Below, in pieces: positions 32,118 through 43,212 of a stretch of DNA of 64,000 nucleotides. Every line of letters starts with the position of its first letter. Positions within the stretch are counted from its first letter, which is position 1. The translations under genes were made by a program, and so were the position numbers. Source of the stretch: Stenotrophomonas sp. 364 (GTDB taxonomy: Bacteria > Pseudomonadota > Gammaproteobacteria > Xanthomonadales > Xanthomonadaceae); the NCBI RefSeq assembly GCF_009832905.1, contig NZ_CP047135.1:2892001-2956000 (forward strand). Direction: 5' to 3'. The notes under the pieces are model-generated. The model was not told the DNA's origin. It saw nothing but the letters and a program-made list of their open reading frames with translations, and did not search any database.

Positions 32118-33404
32118 ATGTCGTCGCCATTACCCAACCTGTCTGCTGCGCCCCGCCCGGTCCTGGTGGGCTTCAGTGGTGGACTCGATTCCACCGTGCT
32201 GCTGCATTGGCTGGCGCAGTCGGCCGCGCAGCGCGATGCCGGCGTGCGGGCGGTGCACGTCCACCATGGCCTGCAACCGGCCGCCGACGCGTGGGCGCAG
32301 CACTGCCAGGCGATCTGTACGGCCTGGAAGATCGAACTGCAGGTGATCGGCGTCGACGTGGCCCGCGACAGCGGCCACGGCCTGGAAGCGGCCGCGCGCC
32401 ATGCCCGCCGCGATGCCTTCGCCACCGCCCTGCGCCCGGGTGAACAGCTGGCCCTGGCCCATCACCGCGATGACCAGGCCGAAACGTTCCTGCTGCGCGC
32501 CCTGCGCGGGTCCGGCGTGGATGGGCTGGCCGCGATCCGCAGCGAGGCGCCGTTTGCCACCGGTACGGTGTGGCGACCGCTGCTGCAGGTACCGCGCGCG
32601 GCGCTGCTGGCCTACGCGCAGTCGCAGGCACTGCAGTGGGTGGACGATCCCAGCAATGCCAGCGACGAGGCCGACCGTAATTTCCTGCGCCTGCACGTGC
32701 TGCCGCTGCTGCAGCAACGCTGGCCGCAGGCCGATGCCGCCTTCGCGCGCAGCGCCGCACTCTGCGCGCAGGCGCAGCAGTTGCTGGACGTGTCCGACCA
32801 GGACGCCCTGCGCCGCTGCAGCCTGGCCCCGGGCGTGCTGGATGGCACGCGCCTGCTGCGGCTGCCGCGCGAACGCCGCGCCCGCCTGCTGCGCCAGTGG
32901 GTGCGCAACTGCGGGCTGCCGCCGCTGCCGGCCGCTGGCGTGGACGCCATCGAGCGCGACCTGCTGCCGGCCGCGCACGACGCCGACGCCCAGTTCGCCT
33001 GGCAGGGCGCGCGGATCCGCCGTTGGCGCAGCGAACTGCACCTGCTGTCGGCCACGCTGGCGTTGCCACCGCACTGGAGCGTGCACTGGGATGGCCGTGC
33101 GCCCTTGGCGTTGCCTGACGGCGGCCAACTGGAGCTGGTGGGCGCCAGCCAGCTGGCCACGCCGCTGCAGGTGAGCGCGCGCCGCGGCGGTGAGCGTATC
33201 CAGCTGCCCGGGCGCACCCATTCGCACGCGCTCAAGGACCTGCTGCAGCAACGGGGGCTGCCGCCGTGGCAGCGGCGCCAGCTTCCGCTGTTGTTCGACG
33301 GGGAGGTGCTGATGGCTGCCGGCGACCGGGTCATCGCCGCACCGCTGCAGCATTGGCTGGATGAACACCACGCACAGCTGCGCTGGACGCCGGGCGCGGC
33401 CTGA
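32118..33404 (+). CDS. tilS: tRNA(Ile)-lysidine synthase
   Basis: A 428-residue protein with the N-type ATP pyrophosphatase P-loop SGGLDS (20-25), the HVHHGLQP and AHHRDDQAETFLLRALRGSG segments, and WVDDPSNASDEADRNFLR, all TilS hallmarks. A TilS C-terminal domain follows. It converts the wobble cytidine of tRNA-Ile(CAU) to lysidine, which is essential for AUA decoding. Start ATG 32118 leaves about 15 residues before the core; longer frames overlap the preceding gene. Confidence 0.95.
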   Translation: MSSPLPNLSAAPRPVLVGFSGGLDSTVLLHWLAQSAAQRDAGVRAVHVHHGLQPAADAWAQHCQAICTAWKIELQVIGVDVARDSGHGLEAAARHARRDAFATALRPGEQLALAHHRDDQAETFLLRALRGSGVDGLAAIRSEAPFATGTVWRPLLQVPRAALLAYAQSQALQWVDDPSNASDEADRNFLRLHVLPLLQQRWPQADAAFARSAALCAQAQQLLDVSDQDALRRCSLAPGVLDGTRLLRLPRERRARLLRQWVRNCGLPPLPAAGVDAIERDLLPAAHDADAQFAWQGARIRRWRSELHLLSATLALPPHWSVHWDGRAPLALPDGGQLELVGASQLATPLQVSARRGGERIQLPGRTHSHALKDLLQQRGLPPWQRRQLPLLFDGEVLMAAGDRVIAAPLQHWLDEHHAQLRWTPGAA

Positions 33405-33440
33405 ATTGACCCCGCTGGGTTGGCGCATCACACTTGCGCC

Positions 33441-33701
33441 ATGCCCAAGAAGTCCCCCAACGAAACCTCCCCGGTCGTCCACTTCGAGCAGTCGCTGGAA
33501 GAGCTGGAACAGCTGGTGGAGAAGATGGAAGCCGGCGATCTGAGCCTGGAACAATCGCTCAGCGCCTACGAGCGCGGCGTCGGCCTGTACCGCCAGTGCC
33601 AGCAGGCGCTGGAACAGGCCGAACTGCGCGTGCGTCTGCTCAGCGACCCGGCCCGCCCCGAGACCGCCGAACGCTTCGACCCGCCCGGCCATGATGGTTG
33701 A
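33441..33701 (+). CDS. xseB: Exodeoxyribonuclease VII small subunit
   Basis: An 86-residue protein with [36 protein letters not shown], the near-complete XseB signature of two helices. It binds XseA to form exonuclease VII, which degrades single-stranded DNA. Its end overlaps ispA by 11 bases, the usual xseB-ispA coupling. ATG 33441 (MPKKSPNE) is preferred to 33420. Confidence 0.95.
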   Translation: MPKKSPNETSPVVHFEQSLEELEQLVEKMEAGDLSLEQSLSAYERGVGLYRQCQQALEQAELRVRLLSDPARPETAERFDPPGHDG

Positions 33702-34569
33702 GGCCACGTTCGCGCGTTGGCGCGACCGCATCGAAAGCCAGCTCGACGCCAGCCTGCCTGCACCCGAACACGCACCGCAGCGCCTGCACCAGGCAATGCG
33801 CTACGCGGTGCTGGGCGGTGGCAAGCGCATGCGTCCCCTGCTGGTGTACGCCAGCGGCCAGGTGTTCGGCGCCGACGAACATGCACTGGATGCACCGGCG
33901 ATGGCGGTGGAGCTGATCCACGCCTATTCGCTGGTGCACGACGACCTGCCGGCGATGGACGACGACGCGCTGCGTCGCGGCCGTCCCACCACCCATATCG
34001 CGTTCGACGAAGCCACCGCGATTCTCGCCGGTGATGCGCTGCAGACGCGCGCGTTCGGTCTGCTGGCTGATGCGGCGCTGCCTGCGCTGTTGCGCGTGCA
34101 CTGTCTGCAGGCACTGACCCACGCTTCCGGTGCTGCCGGCATGTGCGGTGGCCAGGCGCTGGACATCGATGCCACCGGTCATGCGCAGCCGCTGGCATCG
34201 CTGCAGCGCATGCATGCACTGAAGACCGGGGCGCTGATCCGCGCAGCCGTGCGCATGGGTGCGCTGTGCGGCGATGCGCCGCAGAGCGACCTGCTGCAGC
34301 TGGATGATTTCGCCAGTGCGCTGGGCCTGGCGTTCCAGGTGCGCGATGACATCCTCGACGTCGAGGCCAGTTCCGAGCAGTTGGGCAAGACCGCGGGCAA
34401 GGACGAGGCCCAGGCCAAGTCGACCTTCCCCGCCCTGCTCGGCATGGACGGGGCCAAAGCCGAACTGGCCGCACTCAGCCAACGCATGCACGACAGCCTG
34501 GCCGGCTACGACGAACGCGCCGATGCCTTGCGTGCGCTGGGACGGTTGGCGGTCGAACGCGATCACTGA
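33691..34569 (+). CDS. ispA: Polyprenyl synthetase, farnesyl diphosphate synthase
   Basis: A 292-residue trans-isoprenyl diphosphate synthase. The first aspartate-rich motif is DDLPAMDDD, the second DDILD, with [10 protein letters not shown] and the conserved KT...A and FQVRDDILD surroundings. It condenses DMAPP/GPP with IPP to make C15 diphosphate for quinones and undecaprenyl carriers. It overlaps xseB. In many relatives dxs follows; here a 635-base non-coding region with a large inverted repeat follows instead. Confidence 0.94.
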   Translation: MMVEATFARWRDRIESQLDASLPAPEHAPQRLHQAMRYAVLGGGKRMRPLLVYASGQVFGADEHALDAPAMAVELIHAYSLVHDDLPAMDDDALRRGRPTTHIAFDEATAILAGDALQTRAFGLLADAALPALLRVHCLQALTHASGAAGMCGGQALDIDATGHAQPLASLQRMHALKTGALIRAAVRMGALCGDAPQSDLLQLDDFASALGLAFQVRDDILDVEASSEQLGKTAGKDEAQAKSTFPALLGMDGAKAELAALSQRMHDSLAGYDERADALRALGRLAVERDH

Positions 34570-34598
34570 CGCGCCTGGCGCCGTTGGGGCGGGGTGCG

Positions 34599-35052
34599 GT
34601 GTCTTCGCTCAGCCGTTGCGCGCGCGCTCGGGGCCGCTTGACGGTCGGCAGGCCCTTGCGCAAATGTCCCCCGGCCGACGCCTGCGCGTCGCCCTCCTCC
34701 TTTATTTTGCCAAGGACCTGCCGGCCGCCAAACGGCTCGGCGTGTGGCGGGTGAACAGCGGCGTCCACGTACGGCGAGGCTGTGCTGGACGCAGGCATTA
34801 CTGCAAAACAGCGCCCCCCCACGGTGGCGACGTACCCCATATGCGCATCGTCTGCAGAGAGCTCTCTGCAGCACCAGCAGGCGTCGAAGCCCACACTCAC
34901 ATCCCGCAAGTGCAGCCCCTTGGCGGCCGACAGGTCCTTGGCAAAATAAAGGAGGAGGTGACGGCCGCAGGCCGGCGCCGGGGGACATTTGCACAAGGGC
35001 CTGCCGGCCGCCAAGGGGCCCGGAGGCGCGCGCGATTCTCGACCGAAGACAC
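34599..35052. repeat. 454-base nested inverted repeat
   Basis: The outer and inner blocks on the left (34599-34731) recur inverted on the right (34920-35052). Best block: 34693-34731 against 34920-34958, 39 bases with one mismatch, including CCTCCTCCTTTATTTTGCC. The next block outward shares GGCAGGCCCTTG and CAAATGTCCCCC. The phrase CTGCCGGCCGCCAA also occurs twice in direct orientation (34719, 35001), so the arms are themselves built of repeats. The centre is unpaired except for a 20-base perfect palindrome. Confidence 0.85.
34852..34871. repeat. 20-base perfect palindrome inside the inverted repeat
   Basis: CTGCAGAGAGCTCTCTGCAG, fully self-complementary. It sits near, but about 35 bases right of, the geometric centre of the 454-base repeat. 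Confidence 0.9.
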
Positions 35053-35150
35053 ACGCCCTCGCCTGCAGCGAAAGCGTCACCCCGATCTCCAAGTACCCTC
35101 GCGTGTTGACCAGGCTGCGCGCCAGACCGCTTCCGCTCAGGGGAAACACA

Positions 35151-35184
35151 CAAAAAAGCGCCCGGCAGTGCCGGGCGCTTTTTG
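35151..35184 (-). terminator. Bidirectional terminator after the DUF4870 gene
   Basis: Stem AGCGCCCGGC/GCCGGGCGCT with a short AGT loop, flanked by CAAAAA on the left and TTTTTG on the right. It ends the minus-strand DUF4870 transcript and could also end any plus-strand transcript from ispA. Confidence 0.92.
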
Positions 35185-35204
35185 TTTCCACACTGCGGGT
35201 CTGA

Positions 35205-35582
35205 TTACTTGATCAGGCGCAGGGTGAACGGGTAGCGGTACGCTTCGCCGTTGTTCGCCTTCACCGCGGCGATGATGCAGAAGACCAGGTTCAGGATGCC
35301 GACCAGCGGGGCCAGCAGGCCGCCGATGATCACGATCATCAGCACGAAGCTGATCAGCATCGCGATGGTGATGGTGATCTGGAAGTTCAGCGCTTCCTTG
35401 GCCTGGTCGGTCACGAACGACTTGCTGCTGTCATCCTTGTTGATCATCCAGATGATCAGCGGGCCGATGAACCAGGTGAAGATGCCCAGGATGTGGGCCA
35501 CCAGCGCCATGGTGCGCTGGTCGGCCGGCGCGGTGCCGGTCGGGGCCGGCGGCGGGGCGGTGACGTTGTCGAATTCGCTCAC
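35205..35582 (-). CDS. DUF4870 (Tic20-like) membrane protein
   Basis: A 125-residue protein. After a proline-rich N-terminus it has three hydrophobic segments: ALVAHILGIFTWFIGPLIIWMI, a central ITITIAMLISFVLMIVIIGGLL, and LVGILNLVFCIIAAVKANNGE, with KEALNFQI between. This is the DUF4870 family pattern. No function is established. It stands alone between terminators. Confidence 0.92.
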   Translation of the reverse strand: MSEFDNVTAPPPAPTGTAPADQRTMALVAHILGIFTWFIGPLIIWMINKDDSSKSFVTDQAKEALNFQITITIAMLISFVLMIVIIGGLLAPLVGILNLVFCIIAAVKANNGEAYRYPFTLRLIK

Positions 35583-35660
35583 GGTGAAACTCCTTGTTCG
35601 GTGTGTGTGGGTATTGCGCGACAGGCTCCCCGCCTGCCAGAGCAGCCGGGATAGGATACG

Positions 35661-37028
35661 TCAATCGTTGCCTGCAACGGTCATCCGGCCGACCAGGATC
35701 GACCCCACCTGCACATGCGAACGACGGTCCACGTCGCTGCCCACCGCCTCGATGCTGGCGAACATGTCCTTGAGGTTGCCGGCGATGGTAATGCCGTCCA
35801 CCGGATAGCTGATTTCGCCATTCTCCACGCGGAAGCCACCGGCACCGCGCGAGTAGTCGCCGGTGACGCCGTTGACCCCCTGGCCCATCAGTTCGGTCAC
35901 CAGCAGGCCCTCGCCCATCTGCCGGGCAATGGAGGCCAGGTCGCCGGCATTGGCCGCCACCTTCAGGTTGTGCACCCCGCCGGCGTTGCCGGTGGTGGTC
36001 AGGCCCAGTTTGCGCGCCGAGTAACTGCCCAGGATGTAACGCTGCAGCACGCCGTCGGTGATCAACGCCGCATTGCGCGTGGCCACGCCATCGCCATCGA
36101 AGGCCGACGAACGCAACCCGCGGCGCAGCAACGGCAGTTCCTCCACCTGGAACCAGTCCGGGAACAGGCGGGTGCCGACGCTGTCGAGCAGGAAGCTGGC
36201 GCGCCGGTACAGCGCGCCGCCGGAAACCGCACCCAGCAGGCTGCCGATCAGCGACCGCGCCACCTCCGGCGAATACAGCACCGGCATCTGCGCGGTCGCC
36301 ATCGACCGCGGCTGCAGCCGGGCCACGGTGCGCTCGGCGGCACGGCGGCCGATCGCAGCGGCCGATTCCAGGTCTTCACGGGCCAGCGCGCTGCTGTACC
36401 AGCCATCGCGCTGCATGCCGTCGCCCTGCCCGGCGATCAGCGCGCAGCCCACCGAGTGGTGGCTGCTGCGCTCGCGGCCGATGAAGCCATGGGAATTGGC
36501 GTACACCGACAGGCTCTGCGAGGTGGCGGCCGAGGCGCCATCGGAGTTGCTGATGCGGCCATCGGCTTCACGCCCGGCCGCCTCACAGGCCAGGGCCAGG
36601 TCCAGCGCCTGGTCAGCCCCCAGGTTCCAGGGGTGCCAGCCGTCCAGGTCGGGGAACTCGCGCGCCATCAGGGCGGCCTCGGCCAGCCCGGCGGCGGCAT
36701 CGTCCTCGGTGTGCCGGGCAATGGCGCAGGCCTGGGCGACGGTCGATTCCAGGCTGGCGTCCTGCAGGTCGGCGGTACTGGCGCTGCCCTTGCGCTGGCC
36801 GAAGTAGACGGTCACCGCGATCCCGCGGTCACGGGTGGATTCCACCGTTTCCACCTCGCCCAGGCGCACATTCACGTCCAGGCCGCGCTCGTCGCTGCAG
36901 CTGACCTCGGCCTGGCTGGCGCCCATGGCTTTGGCCCGTTCCAGCAGGCGTTGGGAGATGTCGGCCAGCTGCTCCAGGCGCTGCAGGCTGTCGTCGGCCG
37001 GGGAGACTTCAGGGGAGATCACGTTCAA
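35661..37028 (-). CDS. pmbA: Metalloprotease TldD/E partner PmbA (TldE)
   Basis: A 455-residue TldD/PmbA-family protein. The N-terminal ERAKAMGASQAEVSCSDERGLDVNVRLGEVETVESTRDRGIAVTVYFGQRKGSAST block and the C-terminal GVNGVTGDYSRGAGGFRVENGEISYPVDGITIAGNL block are typical of PmbA. Unlike TldD it lacks the HExxxH zinc motif, as expected of this subunit. With TldD it forms a heterodimer that cleaves unfolded peptides, for example in microcin and gyrase-toxin processing. It is divergent from yjgA, the arrangement seen in E. coli; tldD is 2 kb away on the same strand. Confidence 0.95.
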   Translation of the reverse strand: MNVISPEVSPADDSLQRLEQLADISQRLLERAKAMGASQAEVSCSDERGLDVNVRLGEVETVESTRDRGIAVTVYFGQRKGSASTADLQDASLESTVAQACAIARHTEDDAAAGLAEAALMAREFPDLDGWHPWNLGADQALDLALACEAAGREADGRISNSDGASAATSQSLSVYANSHGFIGRERSSHHSVGCALIAGQGDGMQRDGWYSSALAREDLESAAAIGRRAAERTVARLQPRSMATAQMPVLYSPEVARSLIGSLLGAVSGGALYRRASFLLDSVGTRLFPDWFQVEELPLLRRGLRSSAFDGDGVATRNAALITDGVLQRYILGSYSARKLGLTTTGNAGGVHNLKVAANAGDLASIARQMGEGLLVTELMGQGVNGVTGDYSRGAGGFRVENGEISYPVDGITIAGNLKDMFASIEAVGSDVDRRSHVQVGSILVGRMTVAGND

Positions 37029-37097
37029 TGCTTTATCCTGTACGGGTGAGTGCCTGGCGCAACGCGGGGCACAGTTTACGGATGTGGAAATAAGACG

Positions 37098-37706
37098 ATG
37101 CGCGGACGCGACGAAGATACCGGTGAATTCCTAGACATCAGCCGTAGCCAGAACCGCCGGGACGCCCTGGACGTGCTGGCGCTCGGCGAGAAGCTGGTCG
37201 CGCTGACGCCGGCCCAGCTGGCCCGGGTGCCGGTGCCCGAAGACCTGCTGCCGCACATCGCCGAGGCCAAGCGCATCACCGCGCACATCGCCCACAAGCG
37301 CCAGCTGGCGTTCCTGGCCAAGCACATGCGCCGCGAAGACGATGCCGCGCTGGATGCCATCCGCGATGCGCTGGACGCCAACAGCGAAACCTCGCGCCGT
37401 GAAGTGGCCACCATGCACCGCGTGGAAGACTGGCGCGAGCGCCTGCTGAAGGACGGCGACAAGGCGCTGGGCGCGCTGCTGGACGAATACCCGCATGCCG
37501 ACCGCCAGCAGCTGCGCACGCTGGTGCGCAACGCCCAGGCCGAGAAGGCCAAGAACAAGCCGCCGCGCGCCTACCGCGAGATCTACCAGCTGCTGCGGAC
37601 GCTGCTGCTGCCGGCCGCCCTTGGCCTGGACGCCGCCAACCTCACCGCGGCCGACGACCTGGAAGAGCAGGACGACCAGCACGACGACGACACCGCCGAA
37701 GACTGA
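37098..37706 (+). CDS. yjgA: Ribosome biogenesis factor DarP/YjgA
   Basis: A 202-residue protein of the DUF615 family: [60 protein letters not shown] segment, and an [14 protein letters not shown] helix near the C-terminus. The tail is very acidic. The family associates with the late 50S subunit during assembly. Start ATG 37098 follows GGAAATAAG. It is divergent from pmbA with 69 bases between. Confidence 0.93.
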   Translation: MRGRDEDTGEFLDISRSQNRRDALDVLALGEKLVALTPAQLARVPVPEDLLPHIAEAKRITAHIAHKRQLAFLAKHMRREDDAALDAIRDALDANSETSRREVATMHRVEDWRERLLKDGDKALGALLDEYPHADRQQLRTLVRNAQAEKAKNKPPRAYREIYQLLRTLLLPAALGLDAANLTAADDLEEQDDQHDDDTAED

Positions 37707-37789
37707 GCCTGGCTGCCCACGCGGCGGTGCCAGCCCAGGGCTGGCCCCCGCGGGGCGCTCGAACCGGCAGCACGGGCGCATGGCCTGGC

Positions 37790-39235
37790 TCAGGCCTGGG
37801 TGCCGCCCACGGTGATGCCATCAATCAGCAGCGACGGCTGGCCCACGCCCACCGGCACGCTCTGGCCATCCTTGCCGCAGATCCCCACGCCCTCGTCCAA
37901 GGCCAGGTCGTTGCCGATCATGCGGACCTTCTGCATGGTTTCCGGCCCGTTGCCGATCAGCGTGGCGCCCTTCACCGGCGCGGTCACCTTGCCGTCCTCG
38001 ATCAGGTAGGCCTCGGTGGCCGAGAACACGTACTTGCCACTGGTGATGTCGACCTGGCCGCCGCCGAAATTGACCGCGTACAAGCCCTTCTTCACCGAGC
38101 GGATCATTTCTTCCGGATCGTGCTGGCCGGCGCGCATGTAGGTGTTGGTCATGCGCGGCATGGTCATGTGCGCGAACGATTCGCGGCGGCCGTTGCCGGT
38201 CGGGGCCACGCCCATCAGGCGCGCATTGAGCGAATCCTGCATGTAGCCGACCAGGATGCCGTCCTCGATCAGCGTGGTGCACTGGGTCGGATGGCCCTCG
38301 TCGTCGATGTTGAGCGAACCGCGGCGCCCGTCCAGGGTGCCGTCATCGACGATGGTCACGCCCGGGGCCGCCACGCGCTCGCCGACGCGGCCGGCATAGA
38401 CGCTGGTGCCCTTGCGGTTGAAGTCGCCTTCCAGGCCGTGGCCCACCGCCTCGTGCAGCAGCACGCCGGGCCAGCCCGGGCCGAGCACCACGGTCATCAC
38501 CCCGGCCGGAGCCGGGATTGCCTCCAGGTTCACCAGCGCCTGGCGCAGCGCTTCGCGGGCGAACCGTTCGGGGCGGTCGTCGGCGAACAGTTCGGCATAG
38601 CTGTAACGGCCACCGCCGCCGGAATAGCCGGACTCGCGGCGACCGTGCTGCTCCACGATCACCTGCACGTTCAGCCGCACCAGCGGCCGGATGTCGGCGG
38701 CCAGCACGCCGTCGCTGCGCGCGATCAATACCGTGTCCACGCCGCCGGACAGGCTGACCATCACCTGCTGCACGCGCGGGTCGGCGGCGCGCAGGTAACG
38801 GTCCAGGCGCTTGAGCACCTCGACCTTGGCCTCGTTGCCCATGCCGTCGATCGGGTCCAGCGCCGGGTACAGCGCGCGGCCGTTGCCACGCACCAGCGAG
38901 CGTGCCTGCTGCGCCCCGCCCTCGCGTGAAATCGCGCGGGCCGACTGCGCCGCTGCGAGCAACGCGTCGCGGTGGATGTCGTCGGAGTAGGCAAAACCGG
39001 TCTTTTCGCCGGCGATGGCGCGCACGCCGACGCCCTGCTCGATCGAATGGGCGCCATCCTTGACGATGCCATCCTCCACGCTCCAGCTTTCGCGCCGGGC
39101 GTGCTGGAAATACAGATCGCCAAAGTCGATGCCCGGGCCCAGCAGGGTGCCGAAGGTGCGTTCCAGTCCACCGGCATCGAGCCCGGCGGGCAGCAGCAGG
39201 CGGTCGTTGGCAAGGGTAAGTGCGTTGTCGGTCAT
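37790..39235 (-). CDS. tldD: Metalloprotease TldD
   Basis: A 481-residue protein with the zinc motif [12 protein letters not shown] (HExxxH), preceded by [14 protein letters not shown], and family blocks [24 protein letters not shown], and the C-terminal [33 protein letters not shown] region. It pairs with PmbA. It lies last in the maf-rng-yhdP-tldD series, 53 bases after yhdP, the same order as in E. coli. Confidence 0.96.
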   Translation of the reverse strand: MTDNALTLANDRLLLPAGLDAGGLERTFGTLLGPGIDFGDLYFQHARRESWSVEDGIVKDGAHSIEQGVGVRAIAGEKTGFAYSDDIHRDALLAAAQSARAISREGGAQQARSLVRGNGRALYPALDPIDGMGNEAKVEVLKRLDRYLRAADPRVQQVMVSLSGGVDTVLIARSDGVLAADIRPLVRLNVQVIVEQHGRRESGYSGGGGRYSYAELFADDRPERFAREALRQALVNLEAIPAPAGVMTVVLGPGWPGVLLHEAVGHGLEGDFNRKGTSVYAGRVGERVAAPGVTIVDDGTLDGRRGSLNIDDEGHPTQCTTLIEDGILVGYMQDSLNARLMGVAPTGNGRRESFAHMTMPRMTNTYMRAGQHDPEEMIRSVKKGLYAVNFGGGQVDITSGKYVFSATEAYLIEDGKVTAPVKGATLIGNGPETMQKVRMIGNDLALDEGVGICGKDGQSVPVGVGQPSLLIDGITVGGTQA

Positions 39236-39288
39236 GTCATCTATCTGAGGGCGCGGGCCGCTATCGCAACCCGGGCGCGGGAAAGGGG

Positions 39289-42200
39289 TCAGCGTACCGG
39301 GGGCGGCAACGCAGCGGGAGCCGCACGTGGCGGCGGGGCATCGTCACGGTCGATCACTTCGACCTTGGGTTCGGCCCACGGGCCGGTCACCCGGTAGGTC
39401 TTGGCCCCGATCGCCCCCAGCGGCTTGCCCAGCACCGCGTTGGCGGCGGCGCCCACGGCGGCGCCCACCGGGCCACCGGCGACCGCGCCGACCACGGTCA
39501 GCAGGTTGCCGGCACGGGGGTTGACGTCGATGGTCTGGTCGAATTGCTGGCGGCGCAGGTCGGTCTGGCCGCGGATGCTGATGTTGGCCGCCGGGCCTTC
39601 GATCAGCACCTTGTCGGTGGTGGCCATGCCGTTGCCGAACGCCAGCGCGCCTTCGACCTGGTTGAAGGCAAACCCCTTGGAGAAGAAATCGCGGAAATCG
39701 AACATCAACCGGCGCGGCAGCTGGGTGACGCTGAGCAGGCCCAGCACGCGCCCGGCGCCGGGCTCCAGCTCGAGCAACTGGCCGTTGCGTGCATGCACCT
39801 GCAGCTGCCCCTGCAGCGCGCCCAGCTGGAAGTCCGACGGACCGCCCTGCCAGCCGGCGTCGAGGCTGAGCTGGCCCTGGCCACCGCGCAGCTGGCCGCC
39901 GTAGTCGAGGTTCTGCATCAGGCCGCCCAGGTCCTCGCTTTTCACGTCGACAGTGACCTGGGTGCGCGCAGCGGCGCCCATGCCCAGCCAGCGGCCCTGG
40001 ATGTCGATGGCCTGCTTGGGTGCGCGGAACTGCAGCTGGTCCACGCTCAGGCCGTTGCCGAACGGGCGCGTGCGCAATACCGCCTGGCCCAGCCTGGCCT
40101 TGCCGAACTGCAGGTCTTCGATGTCCAGCGCCAGCGGCGGAATCTTCGCCGGGTTGGTGTCGTTGGCACTGGCCTGGACCCGGGCCGGCAGGGTGGCGTC
40201 GGGCGGCAGCAGGATCGGCGCGCCATCGGACGGCACCTTGGCCGGGGTCGGCAGCGATTGCCAGTGCACGCGGCTGAGCTTGCCGACGATGGTGCCGCCC
40301 TCGGCGTTGGGCACGCTCAGGGTGCCTGCCAGCGAGGGGCCATCCAGGCGTACTTCCACCGTGGACGGAGTGGGCCGCAGCTGCAGGCGGGTCTGCGCGA
40401 ACAGGCCGCCGGCCAGCAGCAGCTGCCCGACCTGCACATCCACCTGGCGCAACGGCATGGCGTCCTTGCCGTCGCCGCCATCGGGCGTGCGTGCCAGGCC
40501 GATCCATTCCAGGGCATCCAGCGAACCGCTACGGCCATTGACCGCCAGCCCACTGGCCGGCGGGTCGCGGTCGACCCGGTCGCTGCCCAGCGTCACCTGC
40601 ACGCCGGTCTGGTTGTTGTGGGTGCGCGCGGCCAGGGCCAAGCGCTGGCCGAACGCCACGTCCACGCGCCCGCTGCCCATCGGCAACTGGGCGTTGACCG
40701 TGGTCGCCAACGGCACGCCCGGGTCCTTGTCCAGCGGCGCCGGCAGGTCCAGGCGGGTGCCGACCAGGTCCGACCGCAGCGTCAGCAGGGTCGGCGGCTC
40801 GGTCTTCGCCCCGGCCGCGACCTTGGGCAGGGTCACCCCGATCATCCAGCGCGAGTTGCCGGCGATGTAGGGCTTGAGCCAGTTCAGCTCGGGCGCACGG
40901 TCCAGCAGCGCACCGGCGTCCAGCGCGGCGGTAAGTTCGGATTCGAAGGCCTGCTGCGGGTCACGCACGAAGCCCCCGGCGCGCAGGCTGAGCAGCCCGT
41001 CCTGGCCGAGGTGGCGCACGCTGAGGCCTTCGGCGCCGAAGCCGTCGCGGCTGTAGCGGGCCTGGCCGCGCATGGCGTCGAAGGCCAGCGCGAAGCGTTT
41101 TTCGGTCAGGGCCACGCCCTGCAGATCGACCGTGCCCAGCATGTGGCCCGGACCCTGGTCGGGATGCAACGGCTGCAGCAGGTCATAGGTGACCTTGGCC
41201 GGGCCCTTGGCGGTCAGATTGTCCAGCGTCTCGGCATAGGTGTGGTGCAGCGGGCTCTGCTTGAGCATCGCCAGCAGCGCACCGGTCTCGGTCTGGGTGG
41301 TGGCCTTCACGTACAGCGGGGTTTCGCCGAAATCGACGATGCCGGCATCGAAGTGGTTGACCGCCACGCCGGCCAGATCACCGCCGCCGTGCAGTTCGAA
41401 CCCGGGCCCGATGAAGGCGATATCGGCATCCACCTTGCCCATGGCCGGCCAGTCGTGCTGGAAGCGGATGGTGCCGTTGCTGATATGCCCGGTGGCCTCG
41501 AAGCGGCCGTTGTTGCGGTCGAACGGCCAGTCGTCGAGGTCGCCGCTGACCAGGCCCACGCCGTTGCGGACCTGCCCGGCCACCAGCGCGGCATCCAGCC
41601 AGTCGGTGGCCCCCTTGCTCATCTTGGAGTGGATCCAGAAGCGCTTGGCCACCGTCATCGGCACGTCGTCGATGCGGGCGGCCAGCTGCAGCCACGGCCG
41701 GGTGCCGTCGCCCTGGAACCAGACACTGCCGCGCACGTCGGCGGCGTAGTCGGTGCCCTGCACGCGCAGCGCCGGGGTGCCGAAGCGCCAGCCGCCGGCT
41801 TCGTCGCGCCAGCCGACCAGCTGCCCGGCCAGGCGCACGTCGTGACGCTGGCCGAAGCCGCTGGGCCAGTCGAAGTGCATCACCCGGCTCGGCTGCAGGT
41901 CCAGCTGGAAACCGTCGGCGTCGGCACTGAAGCGCCCACCCACGCCACTCAGCCCGGGCGCATGCCCGGACGGGGCGAAGCCGACGTCGGCCAGTTCGCC
42001 CTGGATCGAGACCGGGCCGCCACGTTCGGCGGCGATCCGCACCTGGGTCATGCGCGCATGCGGCGCGGCGTGCTGCAGCCACTCACGCAGGCCCGGTTCG
42101 ATCCGGTCGCTGAGCGCCAGCCCGCGCAGCAGCGCGGTGGCATCGATGTTGTCGCCGGCCAGGGCCATGTGCTGGCCACCAGCCAGCAGCAGGCCGTCCA

Positions 42201-43167
42201 GGCGCTGCACCTCGCTGCTGCCGGCCAGGCCGATCCGCAGCTGCGGCGCGTCGGCGCGCCAGCCGCCGGTCACCCAGCGCCAGCGCGCGCGCAGCTGCAG
42301 GGTGTCCAAGGCCAGCTGCGGGCGTTTGCCATCGGCCAGCGGGGCACCGCGCAGTTGCAGGTCCTGCAGGTCGGCGTCGGCGGTGACCATCACCGGGCGG
42401 TGGTCGCGCAGGTCCACCCACGCATTGAGCTCCCCGGTGCCTTGCTGCAGCGACACCCCGGCGAACTGCAGCAGGTGCGACCAGGCGCGGAAATCGGCCG
42501 GATCGGCCGCCAGCCAAGCCTGGCCATCGCCCTTGGTGCGCTCGAAATCCACGACCGCGGTCAGTGGCTGGCCGTCCAGGTCAGCCCAGGCGCGCGCGCC
42601 CACGCGCAGCCGCTGCCCGTTCACGCGCAGCCGCAGGTCGATGCGCGGCAGCTCGGCCTGCAGGTTCAAGGATGGCGCATCTACCCGCAGGCGGCCACCG
42701 ATCACCTGCAATTCGCCGAGGCGACGCAACGCGTCGAGCGGGTCGCCGCTGCCGGCCTCGGGCATCCCGCGCACCGACCAGCGGCCATCGTCGGCCCGCT
42801 GCAGCACCAGGGCCAGCCCGCGCAGGCGCAGTTCGGTCAGGGAATGGCCGGGCAGCAGCCCGGCATACATCGACACCAGCACCTCGGCCTCGCCGATGGC
42901 GATGCCCTGCCCCTGCCCGATCCGCAGGCCCTTCAGTTCCAGCAGCGGTCCGCGCCGGGTCCAGGCTGTTTCGAGGTGATCGAAGCGCACCGGCTGCCCG
43001 GCACGCGCGCTCAGCCAGGCGGCCACCTTGTCGGGATGGCGCTCGGCGAACGGCAACACTTGACTGACCGTGCCCACCAGCACCGCCACGCACACCAGCA
43101 CGATCGCCAATGCATACACGGCATGGCGGCGAATCCTTCGCAGTCGCAGTCGGAGCGGCGTGGTCAT
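39289..43167 (-). CDS. yhdP: YhdP, AsmA/TamB-like envelope phospholipid transport protein
   Basis: A 1292-residue protein with an N-terminal membrane anchor ([23 protein letters not shown]) and a very long beta-rich periplasmic part, including the DUF3971 region and a C-terminal AsmA-like domain ([31 protein letters not shown] before a short basic tail). YhdP-type proteins bridge the periplasm and move phospholipids to the outer membrane, redundantly with TamB and YdbH. Length and position between rng and tldD agree with the family. Confidence 0.93.
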   Translation of the reverse strand: MTTPLRLRLRRIRRHAVYALAIVLVCVAVLVGTVSQVLPFAERHPDKVAAWLSARAGQPVRFDHLETAWTRRGPLLELKGLRIGQGQGIAIGEAEVLVSMYAGLLPGHSLTELRLRGLALVLQRADDGRWSVRGMPEAGSGDPLDALRRLGELQVIGGRLRVDAPSLNLQAELPRIDLRLRVNGQRLRVGARAWADLDGQPLTAVVDFERTKGDGQAWLAADPADFRAWSHLLQFAGVSLQQGTGELNAWVDLRDHRPVMVTADADLQDLQLRGAPLADGKRPQLALDTLQLRARWRWVTGGWRADAPQLRIGLAGSSEVQRLDGLLLAGGQHMALAGDNIDATALLRGLALSDRIEPGLREWLQHAAPHARMTQVRIAAERGGPVSIQGELADVGFAPSGHAPGLSGVGGRFSADADGFQLDLQPSRVMHFDWPSGFGQRHDVRLAGQLVGWRDEAGGWRFGTPALRVQGTDYAADVRGSVWFQGDGTRPWLQLAARIDDVPMTVAKRFWIHSKMSKGATDWLDAALVAGQVRNGVGLVSGDLDDWPFDRNNGRFEATGHISNGTIRFQHDWPAMGKVDADIAFIGPGFELHGGGDLAGVAVNHFDAGIVDFGETPLYVKATTQTETGALLAMLKQSPLHHTYAETLDNLTAKGPAKVTYDLLQPLHPDQGPGHMLGTVDLQGVALTEKRFALAFDAMRGQARYSRDGFGAEGLSVRHLGQDGLLSLRAGGFVRDPQQAFESELTAALDAGALLDRAPELNWLKPYIAGNSRWMIGVTLPKVAAGAKTEPPTLLTLRSDLVGTRLDLPAPLDKDPGVPLATTVNAQLPMGSGRVDVAFGQRLALAARTHNNQTGVQVTLGSDRVDRDPPASGLAVNGRSGSLDALEWIGLARTPDGGDGKDAMPLRQVDVQVGQLLLAGGLFAQTRLQLRPTPSTVEVRLDGPSLAGTLSVPNAEGGTIVGKLSRVHWQSLPTPAKVPSDGAPILLPPDATLPARVQASANDTNPAKIPPLALDIEDLQFGKARLGQAVLRTRPFGNGLSVDQLQFRAPKQAIDIQGRWLGMGAAARTQVTVDVKSEDLGGLMQNLDYGGQLRGGQGQLSLDAGWQGGPSDFQLGALQGQLQVHARNGQLLELEPGAGRVLGLLSVTQLPRRLMFDFRDFFSKGFAFNQVEGALAFGNGMATTDKVLIEGPAANISIRGQTDLRRQQFDQTIDVNPRAGNLLTVVGAVAGGPVGAAVGAAANAVLGKPLGAIGAKTYRVTGPWAEPKVEVIDRDDAPPPRAAPAALPPPVR

Positions 43168-43212
43168 CGCAACGCGAAGGCACCGGCGCGCACGCGCGCC
43201 AGTGGGCGGAGA

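Larger units (their letters stand above)
34570..35204. other. 635-base non-coding region dominated by a large inverted repeat
   Basis: Between ispA and the convergent DUF4870 gene. It contains the 454-base nested inverted repeat (34599-35052) and the terminator at 35151-35184. Long open frames cross it on both strands, as expected of a palindrome, but their products show no family resemblance and no ribosome site was found. Confidence 0.75.

Noticed and set aside
34475..35191. Open frames of 190-320 codons on both strands through the large inverted repeat
   Set aside because: Mirror-image frames are expected from a GC-rich palindrome. The products are low complexity, resemble each other in reverse, and match no family.
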